64,000 bases of DNA from Actinomyces sp. 432 (lineage in GTDB: Bacteria; Actinomycetota; Actinomycetes; Actinomycetales; Actinomycetaceae). The notes under the pieces were generated by a model, which searched no databases, was not told where the DNA came from, and worked only from the letters and a program-made list of their open reading frames with translations. Location of the stretch: positions 1,302,001-1,366,000 of the forward strand of contig NZ_CP025249.1 of the NCBI RefSeq assembly GCF_009930875.1, read 5' to 3'. Shown here one piece after another: positions 1 to 13,578 of this stretch. The position numbers and the translations under genes are program-made. Positions within the stretch are counted from its first letter, which is position 1; every line of letters begins with the position of its first letter.

Positions 1-2271
<2,271 letters not shown>

Positions 2272-2330
2272 CCGGCCACGCGGTTGCCGACGGTCGCAGC
2301 CGGCTCACGGCGGACGCGCCGGGCACCGGG

Positions 2331-2336
2331 TAGTGT
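2331..2336 (+). promoter_or_regulatory. Leaderless promoter -10 box for the DUF817 gene
   Basis: TAGTGT lies exactly 6 nt before the ATG at 2343, the spacing expected if transcription begins on the A of the start codon. No Shine-Dalgarno sequence precedes this ATG and no clear -35 box is seen. Confidence 0.5.
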
Positions 2337-2342
2337 GTGCCG

Positions 2343-3188
2343 ATGCCCGAAGAACGCGCCCCGCTGAGCCGGCTGCGGCTGCTGCCGCTGCGCCTGGCCC
2401 AGTTCACTGCCATCCAACTGGCCTGCTGCGCCTTCCCGATCGCCGTATTCGCCGGCATGGCGGTCTCCGTGCTCGTCTGGAACCGGGTGGACCTGCCTCT
2501 GGCACGCTATGACGCGCTGCTCATCTACGTGGTGGTGGTGCAGACCGCCTTCGTGGTGCTGAAGCTTGAGACATGGCGGGAGCTGGCGGTGATCTGCGCC
2601 TTCCACCTGATCGGCCTGGCGCTGGAGGTCTTCAAGGTGCGAGTCGGCTCCTGGACCTACCCGGATGCCGGCGTGGTACGCCTGGGTGGGGTGCCGATCT
2701 TCTCGGGCTTCATGTACGCCTCGGTCGGCTCCTATATCTGCCAGGCCTTCCGGCGCTTCGACCTGCACATCTCCGACTTCCGCCGCTGGCCGGTCACGGC
2801 CCTGGCAGTGGCCGCCTACGCCAACTTCTACACCCACCACTTCATCTGGGACCTGCGCTGGGTGGTGGCGGTCGGCTTCCTCCTGGCCCTGTGGGGCTCC
2901 ACGGTGCACTTCACCGTGGGCGGGGACCGCTACCGCATGCCGACCGCGGTGTCGTTCGTGCTGATCGGGGTCTTCCTGTGGCTGGCGGAGAACCTCGGCA
3001 CGTTCCTCAATGCGTGGCGCTACCCCGACCAGCAGGCCGGGTGGCACCTGGTACATGTGGGCAAGCTCGGCAGCTGGGCGCTGCTGGTCACCCTCAGCTT
3101 CGTGCTGGTGGCTGCCGTAAAGGCGGAGGAGGGCGTGCACTATGGCGACGGCGAGGCCCGGGTCACCCCGCCGCGGCGCAGTAGCTGA
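2343..3188 (+). CDS. DUF817 family integral membrane protein
   Basis: A polytopic membrane protein of 281 residues with about seven to eight hydrophobic segments. It matches DUF817 by overall pattern, including ETWRELAVICAFHLIGLALE, the VGSWTYPD segment, NFYTHHFIWDLRW and AENLGTFLNAWRYPDQ. The biochemical role of the family is unknown. A GTG lies two codons upstream at 2337, but the ATG at 2343 is preferred because a TAGTGT box sits 6 nt before it. It ends 18 bp before the convergent purT stop. Confidence 0.85.
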   Translation: MPEERAPLSRLRLLPLRLAQFTAIQLACCAFPIAVFAGMAVSVLVWNRVDLPLARYDALLIYVVVVQTAFVVLKLETWRELAVICAFHLIGLALEVFKVRVGSWTYPDAGVVRLGGVPIFSGFMYASVGSYICQAFRRFDLHISDFRRWPVTALAVAAYANFYTHHFIWDLRWVVAVGFLLALWGSTVHFTVGGDRYRMPTAVSFVLIGVFLWLAENLGTFLNAWRYPDQQAGWHLVHVGKLGSWALLVTLSFVLVAAVKAEEGVHYGDGEARVTPPRRSS

Positions 3189-3206
3189 GCTCGCCGACCG
3201 CCTTGA

Positions 3207-4459
3207 TTACGCGTTCTCGGAGCGGGTCACGGTGATGGCCCCGGCCGCCTGCCGCGCCCGGCGGCGGGCCGAGTCGACGTCGTCGGCTGCCGCCACCGCC
3301 ACGCCCATACGGCGTCCCGGATGCGCCTCGGGCTTACCGAACAGGCGCACATCGCTGCCCGGCACCGCCAGGGCCTCGGCCACGCCCCGGTAGACGACCC
3401 CGGAGCCGCGCCCGGACTCTACAGGGGACTTGACCACGGCGGAGGCGCCGGGGGAGCGCAGCGCCGTGTCCACAGGCAGCCCCAGCAGGGCCCGGGCATG
3501 CAGTTCGAACTCGCTCAGACGCTGCGTAGCCAGGGTCACCATGCCGGTGTCGTGCGGTCGGGGCGAGACCTCCGAGAAGAGCACCTCCTGCCCGCAGATG
3601 AACAGCTCCACCCCGAACAGGCCCCAGCCGCCCAGCGCCCCGGTCACCGCGGCGGCCACCTCCTGCGCCCGCTCCAGCGCAGCCGGGGGCAGCGGGTGCG
3701 GCTGCCAGGACTCCACATAGTCGCCGTCCACCTGGCGGTGGCCCACAGGCTCGCAGAAGGAGGTGACGGTCCGGCCGGTGCGCGGGTCGCGGGAACGGAC
3801 CGTCAGCAGGGTGATCTCGGAGTCGAAGTCGACGAAGCCCTCCACGATCACCCGGCCCCGGTCCACCCGGCCCCCGCGGCCGCTAGTCGCCAGGCGGCAG
3901 CCACGTCGTCGGGACGGCGCAGCACGGACTGGCCGTGCCCGGAGGAGGACATCACGGGCTTGACAATGCACGGATAGCCGACTTGCTCGGCCCCGGCGGC
4001 GAGCTCCGCGGCACTGGAGGCAAAGGCGTAGGGACTGGTGGGCAGGCCGAGTTCCTCGGCGGCGAGCCTCCGGATGCCCTCCCGGTCCATGGTCAGCCGG
4101 GCGGCGCGCGCGGTCGGCACCACCCGCACCGCGCCGGCCTCCTCCAGCGCCACCAGGGCGTCGGTGGCCAGGGCCTCGATCTCCGGTACGACGATCCCCG
4201 CCCCGGTGGACTCGATCGCCGCCGTCAGCGCCACCGGATCGGACATGTCCACGGTTACGGCGTGCTGGGCGACCTGCTGCGCCGGCGCGCCCGGGTAGCG
4301 GTCGATCGCGGTCACCTCCACGCCCAGGCGCATGAGCGCGATCGTCACCTCCTTGCCGAGCTCCCCGGAGCCGAGCAGCGCCACCCGAGTGGCCGACGGT
4401 GTTCCCGGGGTGCCGAGGGCGGCGTCGGTACCGGGTGCAGGGCTGTGGGATGTGGTCAC
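3207..4459 (-). CDS. purT: Formate-dependent phosphoribosylglycinamide formyltransferase (PurT), interrupted by a one-base frameshift
   Basis: ATP-grasp enzyme of purine synthesis that formylates GAR using formate and ATP. The N-terminal half (about residues 1-195, 4459 down to about 3875) has [11 protein letters not shown] and the ATP-grasp motif [16 protein letters not shown]. The C-terminal half continues in another frame with [51 protein letters not shown] and RLFGKPE. Adding one base to the C5 run at 3871-3875 joins the halves into [16 protein letters not shown], which matches E. coli PurT in length and gives 417 residues. No residue is lost, so a sequencing deletion is likelier than a true pseudogene. 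The GTG start at 4459 has GGAGG five bases upstream. Confidence 0.9.
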
Positions 4460-4601
4460 GGTGGCCTCCGTAGCCTCCAGGTCGGTGCTTGTGCCGGGCG
4501 CGGGCGCTGCCCGGACGGCTCGGCGCCGGCGCGCCGTTCACCACGACCACGGTACCGAAACTCCGCGCGCCCAGCACAGCGGGTTGTGTCATGCTGGGGC
4601 C

Positions 4602-5717
4602 ATGGATTCACTGGACCGAACCCAGCCCGGCCACTCGTCGGATGACGGCCGCGGCCCGAGCCGGACTGCGCCGTCGGTGCCGGCAGGCGGCGCCCGGTCG
4701 GACGGCCCGCGACCCGCGGGCGTGCCCCCGCGCCGGCCGCTGCGGCACGGCGCTGTGGCGGCAGGTGAGGCGGACGCGGTTCGCGACCCGGTCAAGGACA
4801 CGGTGCCCCGCGGCATCCCGGCGATCGACGAGGCCGCGGCCCCGGTGCCGCCCGCAAAGCGGCCGGAGATGATCATTGTCACCGGCATGTCCGGCGCAGG
4901 CCGGTCCCGGGCGGCCAATGCGCTGGAGGACCTCGACTGGTACGTGGTGGACAATCTTCCTCCGCAGCTGTTGCCGGCGTTGGCCGGCATGATGACCACG
5001 GTCGGCGCGGGCGTACACCGGCTGGCCGCCGTCGTCGACGTGCGCAGTCGCGAGTTCTTCGCCTCCTTCATGCAGTACCTGGGGCAGCTGCGCGACGGCG
5101 GCGTCAACGTCCGCCTGATCTTCCTGGACGCCTCCGACGCGGTGCTGATTCGCCGCTTCGAGTCCTCCCGCCGCCCCCACCCGCTGCAGGGGACCGGCTC
5201 GATCCTGGACGGCATCGAGCACGAGCGCACACTTCTGGCGGGGCTCAAGGGCACCGCCGATGAGGTCATCAACACCACCGACTACTCGGTACATGACCTG
5301 GCGCGGCGCATTCGCGAACTGGTGGCGCACGAGTCCGACCTGGGCCTGCAGGTGACGGTGATGTCCTTCGGCTTCAAGTACGGGCTGCCGATGGACGCCG
5401 ACCACGTCCTGGACGTGCGCTTCATCCCGAATCCCTACTGGGTCACGGAGCTGCGGCACCTGACCGGCAGGGACACGCCCGTGGCCGAATACGTGTTCCA
5501 GCAGGACGGCGCGGCCGCTTTTGTGGACGGCTACGTAAACCTGCTGATTCCGGCGCTGCCGCGCTACGTGGATGAGCTCAAGCCCAATGTCACGATCGCG
5601 GTGGGATGCACCGGGGGCAAGCACCGTTCGGTTGCGACCGCGGAGCGGATCACCGCCAGCCTGCGGGCCGCAGGCTTCAAAGTCTCCGTGCAGCACCGGG
5701 ACCTGGGTAGGGAATGA
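4602..5717 (+). CDS. rapZ: RapZ-family nucleotide-binding protein
   Basis: 371-residue RapZ/YvcJ family P-loop protein, first gene of the rapZ-yvcK-whiA cluster conserved in Gram-positive bacteria. An unconserved Ala/Pro/Arg-rich N-terminal extension of about 89 residues precedes the core. The Walker A region is TGMSGAGRS, with Arg where most P-loops have Lys; I recall this as common in actinobacterial members. It is followed by [40 protein letters not shown] and [10 protein letters not shown], all typical of the family. E. coli RapZ controls the GlmS small RNA; the actinobacterial role is not established. The ATG at 4602 was chosen as the first in frame after the intergenic region; an ATG at 4869 would remove the extension. 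Confidence 0.93.
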   Translation: MDSLDRTQPGHSSDDGRGPSRTAPSVPAGGARSDGPRPAGVPPRRPLRHGAVAAGEADAVRDPVKDTVPRGIPAIDEAAAPVPPAKRPEMIIVTGMSGAGRSRAANALEDLDWYVVDNLPPQLLPALAGMMTTVGAGVHRLAAVVDVRSREFFASFMQYLGQLRDGGVNVRLIFLDASDAVLIRRFESSRRPHPLQGTGSILDGIEHERTLLAGLKGTADEVINTTDYSVHDLARRIRELVAHESDLGLQVTVMSFGFKYGLPMDADHVLDVRFIPNPYWVTELRHLTGRDTPVAEYVFQQDGAAAFVDGYVNLLIPALPRYVDELKPNVTIAVGCTGGKHRSVATAERITASLRAAGFKVSVQHRDLGRE

Positions 5718-5724
5718 GACGACA

Positions 5725-6774
5725 ATGAGCGACACCCTGAGCCAAGCGGCCGGCTCCGCCATGCGTCCGGCGCGGGCCACCATCGATTCCGCCGGGTGGA
5801 GCCGCCGCGGCGAGGAGGGGCCCGCCGTGGTCGCCCTGGGGGGCGGGCACGGGCTGTCCGCCACGCTGCGCGCCCTGCGGCATGTCACCCACCGGCTCAC
5901 CGCCGTGGTCACGGTCGCCGACGACGGCGGCTCCTCGGGGCGGCTGCGCCGCGAGTTCGACTGCCTGCCCCCAGGTGACCTGCGCATGGCGCTGGCGGCG
6001 CTGACCGATGAGACCGAGTGGGGACTGACCTGGCGCGACGTGCTGCAGCACCGCTTCTCCGCCGAGGGAGAGCTGGACAACCACGCCCTGGGCAACCTGC
6101 TGATCCTGGCGCTGTGGCAGCTGCTGGGTGACGAGGTGGAAGGACTGGACTGGGTGGGGCGGCTGCTGGGCATCCACGGCCGCGTCATCCCCATGAGCGC
6201 CTCCCCGCTGGTCATCGAGGCGGATATCGTCAACGGGGCGGACCGCCAGCGCGTTTCCGGACAGGTGGCCGTGGCCACCACGCGGGGGCGCATGGAGAAT
6301 GTGCGCGTCGTCCCGGAGGACGCCGATGCCCATCCGGAGGCCATCCGCGCAATCGACGCCGCGGACTGGGTGATCCTGGGGCCTGGCTCCTGGTACACCT
6401 CCGTGCTCCCGCACCTGATCCTGCCCTCCATGCGGCAGGCACTGGTCAGCACCAGCGCCCGCAAGCTGGTAGTACTTAACCTTTCGGCGCAAAGCGGCGA
6501 GACCGACAATATGACGGTGGCGGACCACCTGCGGGTCCTGGCCGACTACGCTCCCGAGCTGCGCCTGGACGTGGTCGTGGCCGATCCCACTGTGATCGAG
6601 GACCTGGCTGATCTAGAGTCCGTTGCCGCATCCATGGGTGCGGTGCTGGTGCTGCGGCAGGTGCGCACCGGTGACGCACTGTGCCACCATGACCCGTTGC
6701 GGCTGGCGGCCGTCTTCCGGGACGCCTTCGACGGCGTCATGGGTGACATCGCCTCGCCGCCGCGCGGCGCCTGA
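5725..6774 (+). CDS. yvcK: YvcK/CofD-like gluconeogenesis factor
   Basis: 349-residue YvcK family protein. Recognised by [54 protein letters not shown] and [16 protein letters not shown], which form the UDP-sugar/CofD-like Rossmann core. In Bacillus and mycobacteria YvcK is needed for growth on gluconeogenic carbon sources and for cell-wall precursor synthesis, and it binds UDP-sugars. The ATG starts 7 bases after the rapZ stop, so the two are co-transcribed. The C-terminal catalytic function proposed for CofD relatives is not supported here. Confidence 0.93.
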   Translation: MSDTLSQAAGSAMRPARATIDSAGWSRRGEEGPAVVALGGGHGLSATLRALRHVTHRLTAVVTVADDGGSSGRLRREFDCLPPGDLRMALAALTDETEWGLTWRDVLQHRFSAEGELDNHALGNLLILALWQLLGDEVEGLDWVGRLLGIHGRVIPMSASPLVIEADIVNGADRQRVSGQVAVATTRGRMENVRVVPEDADAHPEAIRAIDAADWVILGPGSWYTSVLPHLILPSMRQALVSTSARKLVVLNLSAQSGETDNMTVADHLRVLADYAPELRLDVVVADPTVIEDLADLESVAASMGAVLVLRQVRTGDALCHHDPLRLAAVFRDAFDGVMGDIASPPRGA

Positions 6775-6824
6775 ACCGCCCAGACCCTTCCAACCCAACC
6801 GCCACAGGAGCAGGAGCACCATCG

Positions 6825-7805
6825 ATGTCGCTGACGGTAACCGTCAAGGACGAGCTCGCCCGCGTGACCACCGACAACGCCGCCCAGAGGCGCGCTGAGG
6901 TGGCCTCCATGCTGCGCTTCGCCGGCGGCCTGCACCTGGTGTCCGGCCGCATAGTCGTCGAAGCCGAGCTGGACCACGGCGGCGCCGTGCGCAGGCTGCA
7001 CCGGGACCTGCGGGAGCTGTTCGGCATGACTCCTGAGGTACTGGTGGTTCAGGCCGGATCACTGCACCGCGGAAGCCGCTACGTGCTGCGCGTGGCCGAC
7101 CGCGGGCGGGACCTTGCCCGCCTGACCGGGCTCGTTGATGCCCACGGGCGCCCGGTGCGCGGTATGCCCGTAGCCGTGGTTCAGGGTGGCCGCAACGCCT
7201 CGGCCGCGGCCTGGCGGGGTGCCTTCCTGGCCCGGGGCTCGCTTACCGAGCCGGGCCGCTCCTCCGCGCTGGAGGTTACCTGCCCCGGCAGTGAGGCGGC
7301 GCTGGCCCTGGTCGGTGCCGCACGTCGCTTCGAGGTGACTGCCAAGGCCCGGGAGGTGCGCGGCGCGGACCGCGTGGTTGTGCGTGACGGCGACGCCATC
7401 AGCGTGCTGCTGCAGCGGATGGGCGCGGTGGAGGCCAATGCGCTCTGGGTGGAGCGCCGCTCCCGGCGCGAGACCCGCGGCACCGCCAATCGACTGGCCA
7501 ACTTCGACGACGCCAACCTGCGCCGCTCCGTGCGGGCAGCGGTTACCTCCGGTGCCCGGGTGGAACGCGCTTTTGAAATCCTCGGCGAGGACGTGCCCGA
7601 GCACCTGGTGCAGGCGGGCAGGCTGCGCATTCAGAACAAGCAGGCGAGCCTGGAGGAGCTGGGCCGTATGGCCGATCCGCAGCTGACCAAGGACGCCGTT
7701 GCCGGGCGCATTCGCCGGCTCCTGGCCATGGCTGACAAGCGCGCCCACGAGCTGGGAATCCCGGATACAGAGTCTGCGCTCACCCAAGACATGCTCGACA
7801 TGTGA
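6825..7805 (+). CDS. whiA: DNA-binding protein WhiA (sporulation/cell-division regulator)
   Basis: 326 residues, normal for WhiA. It has an N-terminal LAGLIDADG-homing-endonuclease-like fold (about residues 1-220), including [16 protein letters not shown] and [14 protein letters not shown], and a C-terminal helix-turn-helix region with [15 protein letters not shown] and [11 protein letters not shown]. WhiA acts with WhiB in actinobacterial cell division and differentiation; in non-sporulating species it is a growth or division factor. A GGAGCAGGAGCACC purine-rich region precedes the ATG. It is third in the rapZ-yvcK-whiA operon and lies about 170 bp before gap. Confidence 0.96.
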   Translation: MSLTVTVKDELARVTTDNAAQRRAEVASMLRFAGGLHLVSGRIVVEAELDHGGAVRRLHRDLRELFGMTPEVLVVQAGSLHRGSRYVLRVADRGRDLARLTGLVDAHGRPVRGMPVAVVQGGRNASAAAWRGAFLARGSLTEPGRSSALEVTCPGSEAALALVGAARRFEVTAKAREVRGADRVVVRDGDAISVLLQRMGAVEANALWVERRSRRETRGTANRLANFDDANLRRSVRAAVTSGARVERAFEILGEDVPEHLVQAGRLRIQNKQASLEELGRMADPQLTKDAVAGRIRRLLAMADKRAHELGIPDTESALTQDMLDM

Positions 7806-8984
<1,179 letters not shown>

Positions 8985-9034
8985 GCCCGGGTAGACCCCC
9001 GAGCAGACACGGCACTCACACAGTGAGCACCTGA

Positions 9035-9073
9035 CGGACGCCCGCGCACGCCAACAGCGTGCGCGGGCGTCCG
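9035..9073 (+). terminator. Strong hairpin between gap and pgk
   Basis: A perfect 17-bp stem (9035-9051 with 9057-9073) with the 5-nt loop CAACA. No U-run follows. It may end gap transcripts, act as an attenuator, or protect a processed gap mRNA 3' end. It is preceded by a smaller hairpin, CTCAC-ACA-GTGAG at 9015-9027. Confidence 0.6.
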
Positions 9074-9107
9074 CACGTAGAGCCCCACCCGTCTGTAAAT
9101 CAACGTC

Positions 9108-9151
9108 ACACTCAGCACACACTCAATACACACTCAATACACACTCAACAC
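9108..9151 (+). repeat. Four short repeats with 11-bp period before pgk
   Basis: The heptamer ACACTCA recurs at 9108, 9119, 9130 and 9141, so the period is exactly 11 bp. The two middle copies are identical over the full unit ACACTCAATAC. The array ends about 12 bases before the pgk ATG. It is C/A-rich and G-poor, unlike the surrounding sequence. Confidence 0.7.
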
Positions 9152-9162
9152 TGCGAGGTTTC

Positions 9163-10356
9163 ATGAAGACCATCGAGTCCCTGGGCGACCTGCAGGGCAA
9201 GCGCGTCCTGGTCCGCTCCGACTTCAACGTTCCGCTCGACGACGACAAGCACATCACCGACGACGGCCGTATCCGCGCCGCCCTGCCCACCCTCAAGAAG
9301 CTGCTCGACGCCGGCGCCAAGGTGATCGTCGCCGCCCACCTGGGTCGTCCCAAGGGCAAGGTCAACCCCGACTTCTCGCTGGCTCCGGTCGCCGAGCGCC
9401 TGGCGGAGCTGGCGGGCGTCGACGTCACTCTGGCCGAGGACACCGTCGGAGATGGGGCCAAGGCCGCCGTCGCCGCACTGGAGCCCGGGAACATCGTTCT
9501 GCTGGAGAATGTGCGCTTCAACGCCGCCGAGACCTCCAAGGACGACGCCGAGCGCGCCGCCTTCGCCGCGCAGCTCGCGGATCTGGCGGACGTATTCGTC
9601 TCGGACGGGTTCGGCGTAGTGCACCGCAAGCAGGCCTCCGTCTACGACGTCGCCCGCATCCTCCCCGCCGCCTCCGGGCTCTTGGTTGCCAAGGAGATCG
9701 AGTCCCTCGGCAAGGCCGTCAACGACCCCGAACGCCCCTACACCGTGGTGCTGGGCGGCTCGAAGGTCTCCGACAAGCTCGGCGTGATCGCCAACCTGCT
9801 GGGCAAGGCCGACCGCCTGCTGATCGGCGGCGGCATGGCCTACACCTTCCTCGCTGCGCAGGGCTACGAGGTTGGGACCTCCCTGCTGGAGAAGGACCAG
9901 ATCGAGACGGTCAAGGGCTACCTCGAGACCGCCAAGGCCAACGGCGTGGAGCTGCTCCTTCCCGTCGACACCGTAGTCGCACCGGAGTTCAAGCCGGACG
10001 CCCCGGCTACCGTGGTTCCCTCCAGCGCCATCCCCGCCGACCAGATGGGTCTGGACATCGGTCCCGAGACGCGTGAGCTCTTTGCCCAGGCGATTGCGTC
10101 CTCCAAGACCGTCGTGTGGAACGGTCCCATGGGCGTGTTCGAGTTCGCGGCCTTCGCCGAGGGCACCAAGGCCGTCGCCCAGGCGATCTCCTCCTCCGAC
10201 GCCTTCTCGGTGATCGGTGGCGGTGACTCCGCCGCGGCCGTGCGCACGCTCGGCTTCGACGAGTCCACCTTCTCCCACATCTCCACCGGCGGCGGCGCCT
10301 CCCTGGAGCTGCTGGAGGGCAAGACGCTGCCCGGTATCGCGGTCCTCGACGACTGA
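9163..10356 (+). CDS. pgk: Phosphoglycerate kinase
   Basis: 397-residue glycolytic kinase making ATP and 3-phosphoglycerate from 1,3-bisphosphoglycerate. Family marks in order are [13 protein letters not shown] (substrate loop), [40 protein letters not shown] and the C-terminal ATP-binding region with [13 protein letters not shown] and [10 protein letters not shown]. The ATG at 9163 has only a weak ribosome binding site (GCGAGG about 7 bases upstream) and follows the 11-bp repeat block. It lies between gap and tpiA in the usual order. Confidence 0.97.
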   Translation: MKTIESLGDLQGKRVLVRSDFNVPLDDDKHITDDGRIRAALPTLKKLLDAGAKVIVAAHLGRPKGKVNPDFSLAPVAERLAELAGVDVTLAEDTVGDGAKAAVAALEPGNIVLLENVRFNAAETSKDDAERAAFAAQLADLADVFVSDGFGVVHRKQASVYDVARILPAASGLLVAKEIESLGKAVNDPERPYTVVLGGSKVSDKLGVIANLLGKADRLLIGGGMAYTFLAAQGYEVGTSLLEKDQIETVKGYLETAKANGVELLLPVDTVVAPEFKPDAPATVVPSSAIPADQMGLDIGPETRELFAQAIASSKTVVWNGPMGVFEFAAFAEGTKAVAQAISSSDAFSVIGGGDSAAAVRTLGFDESTFSHISTGGGASLELLEGKTLPGIAVLDD

Positions 10357-10409
10357 GCCGCGCCCACAGGCACTTCAATCCCATCACATTCGGAAAAGGA
10401 ATACGGATA

Positions 10410-11189
10410 ATGAGCAACCGCACCCCGCTGATGGCGGGCAACTGGAAGATGAACCTGGACCACCTTGAGGCCAATCACCTGGTGCAAGGTCTGGCCATGG
10501 CGCTGAGCGACGCCGGGCACGACTACTCCAAGTGTGAGGTACTGGTCATCCCGCCGTTCACGGACATTCGCAGCGTCCAGACGATCGTCGAGGCCGACTC
10601 CCTCGGCATCAAGTACGGCGCCCAGGACGTGTCCATCCACGACAACGGCGCCTACACCGGTGAGATCTCCACCGACATGCTGACCAAGCTCGGCTGCAGC
10701 TACGTGGTTATGGGCCACTCCGAGCGCCGCGAGTACCACGGTGAGTCCGACGAGCTGGTCGGCGCCAAGGCCCGCAAGGTCCTGGATGCCGGCATGACTC
10801 CGATCCTGTGCTGCGGCGAGGCCCTGGAGATCCGCAAGGCCGGCACCCACGTGGACTTCGTGCTCGGCCAGATCCGTGCCGCCCTGGCCGGCTGGTCCGC
10901 CGAGGACGTGGCCAAGATCGTCATCGCCTACGAGCCCATCTGGGCCATCGGCACCGGCGAGACCGCCACCGCAGAGGACGCCCAGGAGGTCTGCGGCGCG
11001 ATCCGTGAGGCCCTGCGCGCTGATTACGGCGACGCCACCGCGGACGCCACCCGCATCCTGTACGGCGGCTCCGCCAAGCCGGCCAACATCAAGGAGCTGA
11101 TGGCACAGGCCGACATCGACGGCGCGCTCGTCGGCGGCGCCTCGCTGAAGGCGGACTCCTTCGCGCAGATGGCCGGCTTCTACGCCTGA
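10410..11189 (+). CDS. tpiA: Triosephosphate isomerase
   Basis: 259-residue TIM barrel that interconverts dihydroxyacetone phosphate and glyceraldehyde 3-phosphate. It begins [13 protein letters not shown] with the catalytic Lys in NWKMN. The catalytic His is in [15 protein letters not shown] and the catalytic Glu in [12 protein letters not shown], followed by the phosphate-binding ILYGGSAKP and [17 protein letters not shown] lies about 10 bases before the ATG. It is the third glycolytic gene in the cluster and is followed by a strong hairpin. Confidence 0.97.
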   Translation: MSNRTPLMAGNWKMNLDHLEANHLVQGLAMALSDAGHDYSKCEVLVIPPFTDIRSVQTIVEADSLGIKYGAQDVSIHDNGAYTGEISTDMLTKLGCSYVVMGHSERREYHGESDELVGAKARKVLDAGMTPILCCGEALEIRKAGTHVDFVLGQIRAALAGWSAEDVAKIVIAYEPIWAIGTGETATAEDAQEVCGAIREALRADYGDATADATRILYGGSAKPANIKELMAQADIDGALVGGASLKADSFAQMAGFYA

Positions 11190-11224
11190 TCCCCTAGCCT
11201 GAGCTGCTAGCACGTCTGTGTTCA

Positions 11225-11263
11225 GCGTGTGCGCCCGGTCCCCGTGGGGCCGGGCGCACACGC
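11225..11263 (+). terminator. Terminator-like hairpin after tpiA
   Basis: A 14-bp perfect stem (11225-11238 with 11250-11263) encloses a further CCCC/GGGG pairing. It lies 36 bp after the tpiA stop and before secG. No U-run is present, as is common in high-GC actinobacteria. Confidence 0.65.
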
Positions 11264-11364
11264 GTGCAAGTGCGCGGATCGGGTAGAGTCGCCGAGTGAG
11301 GAGGCGGCGGTCGCCTCACTGTGACAGGCCGAACCGGCCGGAACGACGACGAAGGGAATGCGGC

Positions 11365-11607
11365 GTGGGCGTGCTGACCATAATCCTGCAGGTACTGCTG
11401 GTCCTCTCAAGCTTCTTCCTGATCATGACGATCCTGATGCACAAGGGCAGGGGCGGTGGCCTGTCCGACATGTTCGGGGGCGGCATCACCTCCTCAGCCG
11501 GCTCCTCCGGCGTCGCCGAACGAAACCTGAACCGGATCACCATCGGGGTGGCCCTGGTCTGGACGGCAACCATTATCGGTCTCGGGCTGGTTGCCCGATT
11601 CGCCTGA
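11365..11607 (+). CDS. secG: Preprotein translocase subunit SecG
   Basis: 80-residue SecG of the SecYEG translocon. There are two membrane helices: the first about residues 4-24, then the cytoplasmic [16 protein letters not shown] loop that identifies SecG, then a second helix near the C-terminus ([19 protein letters not shown]). The GTG at 11365 is chosen because GAAGGG lies upstream and the first helix begins directly after it; a longer frame from 11296 would add only Arg-rich sequence. It follows tpiA as in many actinobacteria. Confidence 0.93.
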   Translation: MGVLTIILQVLLVLSSFFLIMTILMHKGRGGGLSDMFGGGITSSAGSSGVAERNLNRITIGVALVWTATIIGLGLVARFA

Positions 11608-12635
11608 GCACGCCGGACAGCATCATTACCCGAGCAGCTGCGGACACCGGGGCGACCGGGCGGCGCACCCACGATCCTCGCGGGGATGCGCTTGAGCGGG
11701 CCCGGTCCGGTTACCTGGCACACCTGCGTGTAGAGCGCGGGCTGAGTCCCAATACGCTGGCGGCCTACGAGCGGGACCTGGGTCGCTACGCCGATTTCCT
11801 GCGCGGGCGCTCGATTCACGCGCCCGACTCGGTGACCGAGGCGGATGTGGCCGCATTCCTGGAGGCGCTGCGTACCGGCGCCGACGGCGGTCGCCCGCTG
11901 GCCGCGTCCTCAGCGTCCCGCACAGTCACTGCCGTGCGCGGCTGGCACAGGTTCCTCCATGCCGAGGGAAGCACCGATGCCGATCCATCGGCGGCGGTAC
12001 GTCCACCGCAGGTGGGACGGCGCCTGCCCAAGGCGCTCACCGTGGACGAGGTGCGCCGCCTGCTGGAATCCGCTGGAAACGACGACTCGCCGGTGTCCCT
12101 GCGCGACCGCGCCCTGCTGGAACTGCTGTACGCAACCGGTGCGCGTATCTCGGAGGCAGTTGGGCTGGTAGTGGACGACTTGGATGCCGCATCCGGCTGC
12201 CTGCGGGTGTTCGGCAAGGGACGCAAGGAGCGGATCGTACCGATGGGCCAGTTCGCCTGGGACGCGCTGGAGGCCTACCTGGTGCGTGGACGTCCCGCCC
12301 TGGCGGCGAAGGGGCGGGGAGTGCCGGAAGTGTTCCTGAACACCCTGGGCCGGCCACTGTCACGGCAGTCGGCCTGGGCGGTGCTGCAGCACGCGGCGCA
12401 GCGGGCCGGACTGGCCGGGGGCTCCGGTTCCGGCGGAGGGGCGGAGCGACGCATCTCCCCGCACACGCTGCGGCACTCCTTCGCCACCCACCTGCTGGCC
12501 GGAGGTGCGGATGTGCGCGTGGTCCAGGAGATGCTGGGGCACGCCTCGGTCACCACCACCCAGATCTACACCAAGGTCACCGTCGACCACCTGCGGGAGG
12601 TTTACGCCACCAGTCACCCGCGGGCCCGCGGCTAG
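11604..12635 (+). CDS. xerD: Site-specific tyrosine recombinase XerD (start codon unresolved)
   Basis: Chromosome-dimer-resolving tyrosine recombinase. Family similarity begins near 11694 with [23 protein letters not shown]. The catalytic set is present: Arg in ATGARISE, Lys in [22 protein letters not shown] (His-x-x-Arg), His in LGHASVTTT, and nucleophile Tyr in QIYTKV. Between the secG stop and the conserved region there is no ATG, GTG or TTG in this frame. The best candidate is CTG at 11604, which overlaps the secG TGA as CTGA, mimicking the ATGA and GTGA overlaps used elsewhere in this window; ATC at 11622 or ATT at 11625 are alternatives. Position next to parA-scpAB fits XerD, not a phage integrase. 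The product is confident, the start is not. Confidence 0.88.
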   Translation: MSTPDSIITRAAADTGATGRRTHDPRGDALERARSGYLAHLRVERGLSPNTLAAYERDLGRYADFLRGRSIHAPDSVTEADVAAFLEALRTGADGGRPLAASSASRTVTAVRGWHRFLHAEGSTDADPSAAVRPPQVGRRLPKALTVDEVRRLLESAGNDDSPVSLRDRALLELLYATGARISEAVGLVVDDLDAASGCLRVFGKGRKERIVPMGQFAWDALEAYLVRGRPALAAKGRGVPEVFLNTLGRPLSRQSAWAVLQHAAQRAGLAGGSGSGGGAERRISPHTLRHSFATHLLAGGADVRVVQEMLGHASVTTTQIYTKVTVDHLREVYATSHPRARG

Positions 12636-12678
12636 CCTGCGAAGGAGTCTTCTCCGCGTCCCGCTGTCCCACTTCGAC

Positions 12679-12684
12679 TAGGCT
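12679..12684 (+). promoter_or_regulatory. Leaderless promoter -10 box for parA
   Basis: TAGGCT lies exactly 6 nt before the GTG start at 12691, with no ribosome binding site between. This predicts transcription starting on the start codon. Confidence 0.5.
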
Positions 12685-12690
12685 GCCCGT

Positions 12691-13578
12691 GTGAGTGACG
12701 CCAAGCAGCCCGGCCTGATCGACCCGCCCGAGAACTCTGACGACGGCAAGCTGGAAGAACAGGAGAAGGTTTTCCCTGTGCCGGCGCCACTTGAATCGCA
12801 CGGGCCCGCCCGTGTGATCGCCATGTGCAACCAGAAGGGCGGCGTGGGAAAGACCACCACCACCATCAACCTGGGCGCCGCGCTGGCCGAGTACGGACGC
12901 CGCGTACTGATCGTGGACTTCGACCCGCAGGGCGCGGCGAGCGCCGGCCTGGGCATCAACGCCCACGAGCTGGACCAGACCGTCTACGACATGCTGGTCG
13001 CCGCCCGCCCCGATGTGCGGCCCATCATCCACTCCACCTCCGTGGAGGGCCTGGACTTGGTGCCCGCGAATATCGACCTGTCCGCGGCAGAGGTACAGCT
13101 GGTCGGGGAGGTCGCCCGCGAGCAGGCTCTCGCCCGCGTGCTGCGTCCCGTGCTGGACGACTATGACGCGATCATCGTCGACTGCCAGCCCTCCCTGGGC
13201 CTGCTGACGGTCAACGCCCTCACCGCCGCGCACGGCGTCATCATCCCGCTGGAGACGGAGTTCTTCGCTCTGCGCGGCGTAGCCCTGCTGGTGGAGACCG
13301 TGGACCGGGTGCGGGACCGCATCAACCCGCGGCTGCAGATCGACGGCATCCTCGCCACCATGGTGGACCCGCGGACGCTCCACTCCCGGGAGGTGCTCGA
13401 GCGCCTGACGGAGGCCTTCGGCGACAAGCTCTTCGACACGCAGATCCGTCGCACGATCAAGTTCCCGGACGCATCCGTAGCAGCCGAACCCATCACCAGC
13501 TACGCCTCCGGGCATCCCGGTGCCGAGGCGTACCGGCGCCTGGCCCGTGAGGTCATCGCGCGCGGCAATGTTGCCTGA
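12691..13578 (+). CDS. ParA/Soj-family ATPase next to scpAB
   Basis: 295-residue deviant Walker A ATPase. The P-loop is CNQKGGVGKTTTTINLG, then IVDFDPQGAASAGLG (Walker A' partner Asp), IIVDCQPSLGLLTVNAL and the C-terminal GHPGAEAYRRLAREVI. An unconserved N-terminal tail of about 40 residues precedes the core. No parB or parS site is nearby; this is the ParA paralogue that accompanies scpA-scpB in actinobacteria rather than the oriC-linked partition ParA. It probably works with SMC-ScpAB in chromosome organisation. It overlaps the scpA start by 11 bp. Confidence 0.9.
   Translation: MSDAKQPGLIDPPENSDDGKLEEQEKVFPVPAPLESHGPARVIAMCNQKGGVGKTTTTINLGAALAEYGRRVLIVDFDPQGAASAGLGINAHELDQTVYDMLVAARPDVRPIIHSTSVEGLDLVPANIDLSAAEVQLVGEVAREQALARVLRPVLDDYDAIIVDCQPSLGLLTVNALTAAHGVIIPLETEFFALRGVALLVETVDRVRDRINPRLQIDGILATMVDPRTLHSREVLERLTEAFGDKLFDTQIRRTIKFPDASVAAEPITSYASGHPGAEAYRRLAREVIARGNVA

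Noticed and set aside
4608..6509. A 633-codon open frame antisense to rapZ and yvcK
   Set aside because: Same shadow effect. rapZ and yvcK are clearly identified and the antisense product is Ser/Arg/Pro-rich without domains.
9108..9151. Short repeats as a CRISPR array
   Set aside because: The 11-bp period is far too short, there are no spacers, and no cas genes are present.
11604..12635. XerD-like gene as a phage or island integrase
   Set aside because: It lies between secG and parA-scpAB, a conserved housekeeping context. No tRNA attachment site or phage genes are nearby.
12691..13578. ParA as an origin-proximal partition gene
   Set aside because: No parB, parS clusters, dnaA, gidB or rpmH nearby. 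The scpAB linkage marks the other ParA paralogue.
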